From: JBLMZI01 sp050258755 | Lineage (GTDB): Bacteria; Bacillota; Syntrophomonadia; Syntrophomonadales; DTU052 | Assembly (NCBI GenBank): GCA_050258755.1 | Contig: JBLMZI010000011.1 | Location: 310,001-374,000 of the forward strand | Direction: 5' to 3' | DNA: 64,000 nucleotides | Part shown: one piece after another, positions 50,178 to 57,240 of the stretch | Layout: the number at the start of each line of letters is the position of its first letter | Numbering within the stretch: position 1 is the stretch's first letter | Notes under the pieces: generated by a model | Told to the model about the DNA's origin: nothing | Database searches by the model: none | The model's input: the letters and a program-made list of their open reading frames with translations, nothing else | Translations under genes and position numbers: made by a program

Positions 50178-51056
50178 ATGTCGACTTGTTTTATCTGCCA
50201 GCGCGACTTAAACGACAGCGTTTTTTTGAAACAGGGGATACGGTTCGGTCCTGATATTGAGGTACGCCGCTGCAGTGGCTGCGGACTGGTTCATTTGTGG
50301 CCGCTGGCGTCCTCTGACGAACTGGACCGGTATTATTCGGGAGAATATCGCGAAGAATACCAGGAACCACGGGTTGAGGAGCGTTTTATAAGCGACCTGG
50401 GTGAAGCCCGGGAGCGAGTTCAGCGCCTTTTACCGATGCTGGGACAGGAGGACCGGATTCTTGAAATCGGCAGCGGATCGGGGGCGTTTTTAGAATCCAT
50501 CCGGCCATACGTAATGGTCACTGAAGGGGTTGAACCGGATCAGCCGTCCTGTCAGTGGATCCAGGATACACTTGGGCTGAAAGCTTACAGCCATCTTGAT
50601 ATGGTTTCGGCGGAGCGTGGGCGTTATGATTGGATATTCATGTATCATGTGCTGGAACACCTGCGCGATCCGGTGGCATTTCTGAAACAGCTGACGCCTT
50701 TGCTGAAACCGGGCGGACGCCTGTTGGTTGAGGTGCCCAATGTTGAAGATGCACTGGTTTCCTTGTATGCAGTTCCGGCCTATCTCGATTTCTATTATCA
50801 GAAGGTTCATTTGTACTATTTCTCCACCCGAACGCTGACTGATACCCTGGAAAGAGCAGGATTTAAGGCTACAATACAGGGGGTCCAGCGATACGACCTT
50901 TCAAACCATATCCAATGGATGCGAACGGGTGCCCCCGGCGGCCAGGCGTTTTTTGACAAGGTTTTTAGCCACGTCTTGAACGCCGCGTATGCGGAATCGC
51001 TCATTCTAGGCGGTCTTTCCGATACAATCATGGCCATCACGGCTCCGACAGAATAA
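50178..51056 (+). CDS. SAM-dependent methyltransferase with N-terminal zinc ribbon
   Basis: 292 residues. The N-terminus carries CFIC and CSGC pairs (about residues 4-7 and 36-39), a zinc-ribbon-like element common in sugar C- or O-methyltransferases. The class I methyltransferase core follows: ILEIGSGSGAFLE near 92-104 (SAM glycine loop), the acidic residue in EGVEPDQPS and MYHVLEHLRDPVAFL. The substrate is probably a nucleotide-activated or glycan sugar, given neighbours, but this is inference. ATG 50178 with TGGAG 6 bases upstream is preferred over an in-frame extension to 50079. Confidence 0.82.
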   Translation: MSTCFICQRDLNDSVFLKQGIRFGPDIEVRRCSGCGLVHLWPLASSDELDRYYSGEYREEYQEPRVEERFISDLGEARERVQRLLPMLGQEDRILEIGSGSGAFLESIRPYVMVTEGVEPDQPSCQWIQDTLGLKAYSHLDMVSAERGRYDWIFMYHVLEHLRDPVAFLKQLTPLLKPGGRLLVEVPNVEDALVSLYAVPAYLDFYYQKVHLYYFSTRTLTDTLERAGFKATIQGVQRYDLSNHIQWMRTGAPGGQAFFDKVFSHVLNAAYAESLILGGLSDTIMAITAPTE

Positions 51057-51082
51057 ATCAAGCATCATGAGGAGGAATCTTT

Positions 51083-51988
51083 ATGCGCCCTGAGTACAAG
51101 TTCGCGTATGATTACGTGCAGGAAAACCCGTGGCCGATTGCCCGCAAGGTTTATGTGATCGGGGAAATCGGAATCAACCACAATGGAGATCTGGATATTG
51201 CCAAAAAGCTGATTGATATGGCCAAACACGCCGGATGTGACGGGGTCAAGTTTCAGAAACGCACGATCGACATCGTTTATACCAAAGAGGTATTGGATTC
51301 ACCTCGGGAAAGCCCTTGGGGCACGACCCAGCGCGAGCAGAAAGAGGCCCTGGAATTCGGCAAAGCAGAATACGACGAAATTGACCGGTACTGCAAAGAA
51401 TGCGGTATCGATTGGTTTGCATCCGCCTGGGACGTGCCCAGCCAGCATTTCCTGCGCCAGTATGACTTGAAATATAACAAGATTGCATCGGCTACGCTGA
51501 CCCACCTGGATCTTTTGGAAGCTGTCGCCGAGGAAAAGAAGCTGACCTTTGTTTCCACCGGTATGAGCATGTGGGACGAAATCGAATACGCGGTGAAGGT
51601 GTTTAAACGCCATGAATGTCCCATTGTTCTGATGCATACCATCTCCGAGTACCCGGCTCCCGAGGATTCGCTGAATTTGGCTTGCCTCAACGAGCTGCGG
51701 GAGCGGTATCATGTTCCGGTTGGCTACAGCGGCCATGAAGTGACCATGATCCCAAGTGTCATTGCAGCGGCGATGGGGGCTGTGGCCATTGAACGGCATG
51801 TTACGCTGGACCGGGCAATGTACGGCAGTGACCAGGCTGCTTCTTTGGAAAAGCGCGGACTAGAGATGATGGTCGGATACATCCGTTCAATTCCCGCGGT
51901 GGTTGGCGATGGCGTCAAGCGGATTTCAAGCGGAGAAGAGACCAACGCGAAAAAGCTGCGTTACTGGGGACCCTTTGTTAAGGAATAG
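51083..51988 (+). CDS. NeuB-family PEP-condensing synthase lacking the SAF domain
   Basis: NeuB-type enzymes condense phosphoenolpyruvate with an amino-hexose to give a nonulosonic acid. The TIM barrel is complete: VIGEIGINHNGDLDIAK near residues 26-42, DGVKFQKRTID, STGMSMWDEIE, HTISEYPAPEDSLN, VPVGYSGHE and VAIERHVTLDRAMYGSDQ. The protein ends at residue 301, so the C-terminal antifreeze-like SAF domain, which contributes to the active site of the NeuB dimer, is absent. A classical paralogue with that tail lies at 62461. The substrate is therefore probably different. ATG with GAGGAAT upstream. It leads the 51-57 kb block. Confidence 0.85.
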   Translation: MRPEYKFAYDYVQENPWPIARKVYVIGEIGINHNGDLDIAKKLIDMAKHAGCDGVKFQKRTIDIVYTKEVLDSPRESPWGTTQREQKEALEFGKAEYDEIDRYCKECGIDWFASAWDVPSQHFLRQYDLKYNKIASATLTHLDLLEAVAEEKKLTFVSTGMSMWDEIEYAVKVFKRHECPIVLMHTISEYPAPEDSLNLACLNELRERYHVPVGYSGHEVTMIPSVIAAAMGAVAIERHVTLDRAMYGSDQAASLEKRGLEMMVGYIRSIPAVVGDGVKRISSGEETNAKKLRYWGPFVKE

Positions 51989-52045
51989 CATGGCGGACTG
52001 CGGCATCAAACTGATTGGCCGCGATGGATCAAGTGGGGTGCTTAG

Positions 52046-52798
52046 ATGAAGAATGAAAAGCCGAAAGTCGCGCTGATTTTGCAGGCGCGCATGGGCTCAA
52101 CCCGGCTGCCGGGCAAATCCATGATGGATTTGGGCGGCGCGCCACTGTTGGGACGAATTATGGAGCGAGTGAAACGCTGCCAGAACGTGGATGAAATTGT
52201 AATGGCCACTACCCAAAAACCGCAGGACGATGTTTTGGCCGAACTGGCCGAGCAATACGGTATTGCGGTTTTTCGGGGTTCGGAAAACGATCTGGTGGAC
52301 CGATATTACCAGGCGGCGAAGTCGGTGGGTGCTCAGGTGATTGTCCGGCTTCCAGCCGACAACCCGACACCGGAAGCCGCGGAGATCGACCGAATTATCG
52401 CATTCCATCTGACGGCCAACCGGGGCGGGTTTTCCTCCAATCTGGCCCAAGTAATGGGCAATGGTTATCCTGACGGGATTGGTGCGGAAGTATTTGATAC
52501 CGACTCGCTTGAGCAGGTCTGGCGAACCGTGACCGACCCGGAACCGCGCGAACACCCGCATCTCAGCTTTTTCAACTACAAGGAACAGAAACCGGCCAAT
52601 CCGGATAAATACCCGGTGAAAACAGTTTTATGCCCGGAGGCTTTTCGGCGCCCGGATCTTGTGTTGGATGTCAATACCGCAGAGGAATACGAATTCATGA
52701 AAGCCCTCTACGAGTATATGATGCCGCGCAAGCCGGACTTTACCATTCTGGACACCATTGACTGGTATGATAACGTTTACAGGGCGGGGCGGTCATGA
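52046..52798 (+). CDS. SpsF/NeuA-like cytidylyltransferase family protein
   Basis: A 250-residue nucleotidyltransferase with the family N-terminus LILQARMGSTRLPGKSMMDL (residues about 11-30), then PLLGRIMERVKRC, ATTQKPQDD, RGSENDLVDRYYQAA and VRLPADNPTPE with the metal-binding Asp. SpsF proteins are named from the Bacillus spore-coat polysaccharide operon and belong with CMP-ulosonate synthetases. Following the SAF-less NeuB-like gene, it most likely activates that enzyme's product with CMP (inference). The stop overlaps the following HAD gene by 4 bases. ATG with AGTGGGGTG upstream. Confidence 0.85.
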   Translation: MKNEKPKVALILQARMGSTRLPGKSMMDLGGAPLLGRIMERVKRCQNVDEIVMATTQKPQDDVLAELAEQYGIAVFRGSENDLVDRYYQAAKSVGAQVIVRLPADNPTPEAAEIDRIIAFHLTANRGGFSSNLAQVMGNGYPDGIGAEVFDTDSLEQVWRTVTDPEPREHPHLSFFNYKEQKPANPDKYPVKTVLCPEAFRRPDLVLDVNTAEEYEFMKALYEYMMPRKPDFTILDTIDWYDNVYRAGRS

Positions 52799-53124
52799 TT
52801 TATTGTTTTGATATCGACGGGACGATCTGCACGAACACCGATGGAGATTACCCCAATGCAGAACCCTACCCGGAAGTGGTCGCAGAGGTTAACCGGATTT
52901 TTGAGGCTGGACACACCATTTACTTACATACCGCACGCGGTTCCACGACGGGAATTGACTGGCGGGAATTAACCGAGAAACAGCTTCGCGAGTGGGGCCT
53001 ATTATATCATGTGCTTTACATGGGCAAACCGACCGCGGATGTGTACATAGACGACAAAGCCATAAATGTTGATGACTGGCGGGCCGCGGGCTTTCGTTGT
53101 GAAGCCCCCTGGCTTAAGAAATAA
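52795..53124 (+). CDS. Small HAD-superfamily hydrolase-like protein
   Basis: 109 residues, a minimal HAD fold without a cap domain. Motif I is FDIDGTI (Asp at residues 5 and 7), motif II is LHTARGS, and the Asp pair near VYIDDKAIN is motif IV. Such small proteins occur in capsule loci and may dephosphorylate a sugar-phosphate intermediate, analogous to the phosphatase step after a NeuB/KdsA-type condensation. Overlap of 4 bases with the cytidylyltransferase gene suggests tight coupling of their products. Confidence 0.82.
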   Translation: MIYCFDIDGTICTNTDGDYPNAEPYPEVVAEVNRIFEAGHTIYLHTARGSTTGIDWRELTEKQLREWGLLYHVLYMGKPTADVYIDDKAINVDDWRAAGFRCEAPWLKK

Positions 53125-53143
53125 AAAGGGAGGATGGGGACCT

Positions 53144-54130
53144 ATGGGCGAAGCCAAACGGGTCGTGTATTTTAACGGGGAACTGATCCCCGAATCGGAG
53201 GCGCGGATTTCTATATATGATTCAGCGTTGATGTTCGGCGATATGGTTTTTGAAATGACCCGCTCTTTTAATAAGGAGCAGTTCAAGCTGCGCGAACATC
53301 TGGTGCGTCTCTACAATTCGATCAAAATGCTGCAGATTCCCGTAACTATGACCATGGATGAGATGGAACAGGCGGTTTATGACACCATCGAAGCCAACAA
53401 ACCCGCATTTCGCGATGACGACGAACATCGGGTGATGATCGATGTCTCCAGGGGTTTGCTTGGCATCTATCAAGGGGTTGTCGGCGCTTACACCGGCCCG
53501 AACGTCATTATCGCCGATTTCCCGCTCCGCTGGACCGTAGCCGGCATGGGCAAGCTGTTTGATGTGGGAATTAATGCGGTTATCCCTTCTCAGCGCGCCA
53601 TCCCGGGCCATCTGCTTGATCCGAAGGTCAAAAATCGGAGCCGGATTCATTATCTGATGGCCAATATCGAGGTTTCCAACGTCGCCGGGGAGAACAACTG
53701 GGCTTTGCTGCTCGATCCTGACGGCTATGTTGCTGAAGGAACCGGGGATAATTTCTTTATCGTTAAAGACAATGTCATCATTTCCCCCGAAGGAAGAAAC
53801 ATCCTGCGCGGCATCAGCCGGGATTATGTTATGAACGAACTGGCGCCAGAGCTCGGGTATTCGGTGGTCGAGAAAAACATCGAGCTGTACGATGTCGTAA
53901 CCGCCGATGAAGCCTTTATGACCGGGACGCCCTTCTGTTTGCTGCCGGTTACGGGAATTAACGGTGTTGCCATTCGGGATGGAGCGGTCGGCGAGGTGAC
54001 CCAAAGCCTGCTGAAACGCTGGAGTAAGAACGTGGGTGTGGATATCGTGGGCCAGATTAAGCAATGGGACACCGAACGGGAAGGCTCCACCTCGGATGCG
54101 CCCACACCATACCGGTTTAGGAGGAAGTAA
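53144..54130 (+). CDS. Class IV PLP aminotransferase (BCAT / D-amino-acid transaminase fold)
   Basis: 328 residues. The N-terminus has VYFNGELIPESEARISIYDSALMFGDMVFE, described here only in part; the PLP lysine is probably in the LDPKVKNRSRIHYL segment (about 162-175). The C-terminal EGTGDNFFIV and GTPFCLLPVTGING are family-typical. Fold type IV enzymes act on branched-chain or D-amino acids, not usually on sugars, which makes its place among sugar-acid genes unusual. ATG 53144 is chosen with GGGAGG about 10 bases upstream; an earlier in-frame start would overlap the HAD gene. It ends directly at the next start codon. Confidence 0.85.
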   Translation: MGEAKRVVYFNGELIPESEARISIYDSALMFGDMVFEMTRSFNKEQFKLREHLVRLYNSIKMLQIPVTMTMDEMEQAVYDTIEANKPAFRDDDEHRVMIDVSRGLLGIYQGVVGAYTGPNVIIADFPLRWTVAGMGKLFDVGINAVIPSQRAIPGHLLDPKVKNRSRIHYLMANIEVSNVAGENNWALLLDPDGYVAEGTGDNFFIVKDNVIISPEGRNILRGISRDYVMNELAPELGYSVVEKNIELYDVVTADEAFMTGTPFCLLPVTGINGVAIRDGAVGEVTQSLLKRWSKNVGVDIVGQIKQWDTEREGSTSDAPTPYRFRRK

Positions 54131-54958
54131 ATGAATCCGATTGGCATTATGCAGGGGCGGCTGCTGCCCCCGAGCGACGGTAAAATACAATCGTTTCCGG
54201 CCGCCCGCTGGACCGAGGAATTCGAGCTGGCCCGACAGGCCGGCTTACACTGTATAGAATGGATTTATGAAAAACCCAATGAGGAAAAGAACCCGGTAAG
54301 AACCGATTCGGGGATCGAGGAAATGCTTCGGTTGTCCGGAGCAAGCGGCGTACAGGTCAAATCGATCTGCGCGGACTATTACATGACCGAACACCTGGTG
54401 ACTAAAGACGGGGCGTCCATCCGGACCAATGTTGACCACCTCATCTGGCTGATCGGTCAGGGTGGAAAACTCGGGATCAACTACATTGTGCTGCCCTTTG
54501 TGGACTCGTCTTCATTGGCTTCCGAAGCGGAATTTGCCGCGCTGGCCGATATACTGGTCCTGGTATTGCCTGCCGCCGAAGCGAACCGGATTGAGCTTCA
54601 CCTGGAAACCGACTTTACGCCCAAGGTACTTCGTGCGTTTCTTGATCGGATCGGGCATCCTCTGGTCAAAGCGAATTACGATATCGGGAACTGTGCTTCT
54701 TTGGGACATGATCCGAACGAAGAACTGGTTCTGCTGAAAGACCTGCTCGGCAGTGTGCACGTCAAGGACCGCGTTCTGGGCGGCGGCACCGTGCCGCTGG
54801 GAACCGGCTCAGCCGATTTTGAGACCTGTTTTCGGCTTTTCAACGCCGCCGGTTTTTCGGGGCCATATATTCTTCAGGCGGCAAGACAGGACGGAATGAC
54901 CGAAGTCGAGCTGGCGGTCCAAAACCGCAAGCTCGTCGAGCGTTTTGCTAAGAACTAA
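54131..54958 (+). CDS. Xylose-isomerase-like TIM-barrel sugar isomerase/epimerase
   Basis: 275 residues in the AP-endonuclease-2/xylose-isomerase-like superfamily. Metal-binding residues occur in HCIEWIYE, IELHLETDFTPK, YDIGNCASLGHDP and SVHVKDRVLGGG. GIMQGRLLPP at the start is typical of members found in surface-sugar clusters. Probable sugar or sugar-phosphate isomerase or epimerase; substrate unknown. The ATG directly follows the aminotransferase stop, with AGGAGG inside the end of that gene. Confidence 0.8.
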   Translation: MNPIGIMQGRLLPPSDGKIQSFPAARWTEEFELARQAGLHCIEWIYEKPNEEKNPVRTDSGIEEMLRLSGASGVQVKSICADYYMTEHLVTKDGASIRTNVDHLIWLIGQGGKLGINYIVLPFVDSSSLASEAEFAALADILVLVLPAAEANRIELHLETDFTPKVLRAFLDRIGHPLVKANYDIGNCASLGHDPNEELVLLKDLLGSVHVKDRVLGGGTVPLGTGSADFETCFRLFNAAGFSGPYILQAARQDGMTEVELAVQNRKLVERFAKN

Positions 54959-54981
54959 GCGGGTGATAAATCCGGAGGGGC

Positions 54982-55758
54982 ATGATGGAACTTGGGCTGC
55001 GGGATAAATGTGTTCTCATTTCAGGATCCTCGCGCGGGATTGGTCTTGCCATTGGGGAAGCCTTTCTGAACGAAGGCGCACGGGTTCTCCTGACTGCCCG
55101 CGACGGTGCGGCACTGAACAGCGTACGGGAGCGGCTGGCGGCTCAATTCGGGCCAGACCGGATCAATACGTTTTGCGGGGATTTGACACGTCCAGAGGAG
55201 ATCCAGGCGGCGGTGAAGCACATTAATCGGGAATTCGGGCGACTGGACACCGTCATCGCCAATCTAGGGAGCGGAACCGCCCGCAGCGGGTATGAATTGA
55301 ACCATGACGATTGGACGGCGGCCCTGAATCTGAACCTGGTGGGAAGCATGCTGCTGGCCAGTCACGCGGTCCCAGCGATTACCACTCCTGGAGGGAGCAT
55401 CACCTTTATTGCATCCATCGCAGGATCCGAGTCAATTAATGCTCCGATTCCTTATGGTGCGGCCAAAGCGGCGCTTATGCACGGTATGAAGTCACTGGCG
55501 CGCATGATCGGACCGAAGGGAATTCGGGTCAATGCCGTCGTTCCGGGCAATATCCTGTTCTCGGGCGGGTCATGGGAGCAGAAGCTGCGCGAACGGGAAG
55601 CCGTTATTACATCGTATATCCAATCCGAAGTGCCGCTCCAGCGCTTTGGAAAACCGGAAGAGATTGCTGATGCTGTTGCGTTTCTGGCTTCGGAGCGGGC
55701 CGGATTCATTACCGGATCATGCTTGGTGGTAGATGGTGGACAAACAAGATCGTACTAA
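54982..55758 (+). CDS. SDR family oxidoreductase
   Basis: 258 residues of a classical short-chain dehydrogenase: cofactor loop ISGSSRGIGLAIGEAF near residues 14-29, VIANLGSG (NNAG-like), the catalytic Ser in FIASIAGS and the Tyr/Lys pair in PYGAAKAAL. C-terminal GFITGSCLVVDGGQ is standard. It is distinct from the second SDR at 56399. Likely oxidises or reduces a sugar hydroxyl/keto group in this pathway. ATG 54982 with GGAGGGGC upstream; its end overlaps the SIS gene by 26 bases. Confidence 0.88.
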   Translation: MMELGLRDKCVLISGSSRGIGLAIGEAFLNEGARVLLTARDGAALNSVRERLAAQFGPDRINTFCGDLTRPEEIQAAVKHINREFGRLDTVIANLGSGTARSGYELNHDDWTAALNLNLVGSMLLASHAVPAITTPGGSITFIASIAGSESINAPIPYGAAKAALMHGMKSLARMIGPKGIRVNAVVPGNILFSGGSWEQKLREREAVITSYIQSEVPLQRFGKPEEIADAVAFLASERAGFITGSCLVVDGGQTRSY

Positions 55759-56389
55759 CAATCATCCGTTAAACGAACTGCAAAAAGAAGAACTGGCCGC
55801 AAAAGCCCGCCAGTTATTTGAGACTTCGATCGAGGTCAAAAAGCAGGTGGCTGAATCGCACCTGGAAGTGATCGTGGCTATGGCTGGGATTCTTCGGGAT
55901 ACTCTATTGAGCGGCGGGAAAATTCTTATCTGCGGCAATGGCGGCTCAGCAGCCGATGCCCAGCATTTGGCCGCGGAGCTCGTTGTTCGGCTTCGCCCGC
56001 ACGTGAACCGTGCCGGACTTCCCGCGATTGCTCTGGCCGGGGATCCGTCGTCGATAACCGCCTGCGGCAACGATTATAGTTTCGAAGCTTATTATGAACG
56101 TATGACACGGACTTTTGGCCGTCCGGGTGATGTTTTGCTTGGGATCAGCACTTCGGGGAAATCGGTGAATGTCATCCGGGCATTGATGGCAGCCAGGGAA
56201 ATAGGCATGACCGCGCTCGGCTTTTTAGGCGGCGATGGCGGTCCGGCCCTTGTGGCTTGCGATCTGGCACTGGTGGTTCCATCCGCGGAAACCGGGCGGA
56301 TTCAGGAATCCCACATCACTGCCGGTCATGCTTTGATGGAACTGGTGGAAGACCTCTTATTGGAGGCGGGATATCTGGTACAGGAGTGA
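55733..56389 (+). CDS. SIS-domain phosphosugar isomerase, GmhA-like
   Basis: 218 residues. The SIS fold has GKILICGNGGSAADAQHLAAEL near 60-81 (quoted in part), AGDPSSITACGNDYSFE, the ISTSGKSVNVIRA phosphate loop and QESHITAGHALMELVE with the GmhA metal-site His. GmhA isomerises sedoheptulose-7-phosphate to D-glycero-D-manno-heptose-7-phosphate; relatives in capsule loci use other ketoses. It could provide the aldose-phosphate for this block. The start ATG lies inside the preceding SDR gene (26-base overlap), implying translational coupling. Confidence 0.88.
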   Translation: MVDKQDRTNNHPLNELQKEELAAKARQLFETSIEVKKQVAESHLEVIVAMAGILRDTLLSGGKILICGNGGSAADAQHLAAELVVRLRPHVNRAGLPAIALAGDPSSITACGNDYSFEAYYERMTRTFGRPGDVLLGISTSGKSVNVIRALMAAREIGMTALGFLGGDGGPALVACDLALVVPSAETGRIQESHITAGHALMELVEDLLLEAGYLVQE

Positions 56390-56398
56390 GGCGGGAAG

Positions 56399-57235
56399 AT
56401 GAAGCTGGTAAAGGAAATGATGGATTTGACCAGCCGGGTGGCCATGATTACAGGCGCAACCGGCCTGCTCGGGGTTAAACACGCCGAGGCGATTGCGGAA
56501 ATGGGGGGCATCCCGGTTATTCTGGACCTGGAAGAAGCACGGTGCCAGGAGGTAGCCCATACGATATCGAAAAGGTTTGGCGTTGATGCGATCGGGATAA
56601 AAACCGATATCACAAGGGCTGACGACATTGAGCGGGCTTTAAGTACGGTTCTCGCAAAATACGGGCGGGTCGATATACTGATTAATAACGCCGCCAATAA
56701 TCCGAAAGTGGACAGCGGAGGTCTCGGTTCCAAGGCCTGGAGCCGGGTGGAGAACTTCCCTCTGTCGATTTGGGAGCAGGACATTGCGGTGGGGCTTACG
56801 GGGGCCTTTCTTTGCTGTCAGATTATCGGGACGGAAATGGCCAATCGCGGCGGCGGCGTGGTCCTGAACGTAGCGTCAGACCTTGCGGTTATTGCGCCCG
56901 ATCAGCGGATTTACCGAAAGGATGGCCTGCCCGAGGACGAACAGCCGGTCAAACCGGTAACCTATTCGGTGGTCAAATCAGGTCTGGTTGGTCTAACCAA
57001 GTATCTCGCCACCTACTGGGCTCAAGCCGGGGTGCGGGTAAACGCCATTTCTCCAGGCGGGGTCTATGTCGACCAACCGCCGGATTTCGTTACCAAACTG
57101 ACGAACCTGATCCCGATAGGCCGTATGGCACATCAGGATGAATACAAAGCTGTGATCGTATTTCTAGTTTCCGAAGCGTCCTCCTTTATGACCGGGCAAA
57201 ATCTGGTCGTGGATGGCGGAAGAACCTGCTGGTAG
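56399..57235 (+). CDS. SDR family oxidoreductase of the nonulosonate-cluster type
   Basis: 278 residues. Cofactor loop ITGATGLLGVKHAEAI near 18-33, NNAANNPKVDSGG, Ser in LNVASDLAVIAP and the catalytic Tyr/Lys in TYSVVKSGLVGL. A long insertion around APDQRIYRKDGLPEDEQ is characteristic of a group I have seen beside NeuB-type genes. Function unassigned; oxidation or reduction of a sugar intermediate is likely. ATG with GAGGCGGGA upstream; an internal ATG at 56417 is less well placed. It ends only a few bases before the next gene. Confidence 0.86.
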   Translation: MKLVKEMMDLTSRVAMITGATGLLGVKHAEAIAEMGGIPVILDLEEARCQEVAHTISKRFGVDAIGIKTDITRADDIERALSTVLAKYGRVDILINNAANNPKVDSGGLGSKAWSRVENFPLSIWEQDIAVGLTGAFLCCQIIGTEMANRGGGVVLNVASDLAVIAPDQRIYRKDGLPEDEQPVKPVTYSVVKSGLVGLTKYLATYWAQAGVRVNAISPGGVYVDQPPDFVTKLTNLIPIGRMAHQDEYKAVIVFLVSEASSFMTGQNLVVDGGRTCW

Positions 57236-57240
57236 GCGGT

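Noticed and set aside
52046..52798. Calling the SpsF-like gene legF (CMP-legionaminate synthetase)
   Set aside because: It sits with the SAF-less synthase, 7 kb before legB, and its N-terminus is of the SpsF type, so the specific name is not justified.
53222..54190. Minus-strand frame of about 322 codons opposite the class IV aminotransferase
   Set aside because: The plus-strand aminotransferase has conserved motifs and a proper start; the opposite frame has none.
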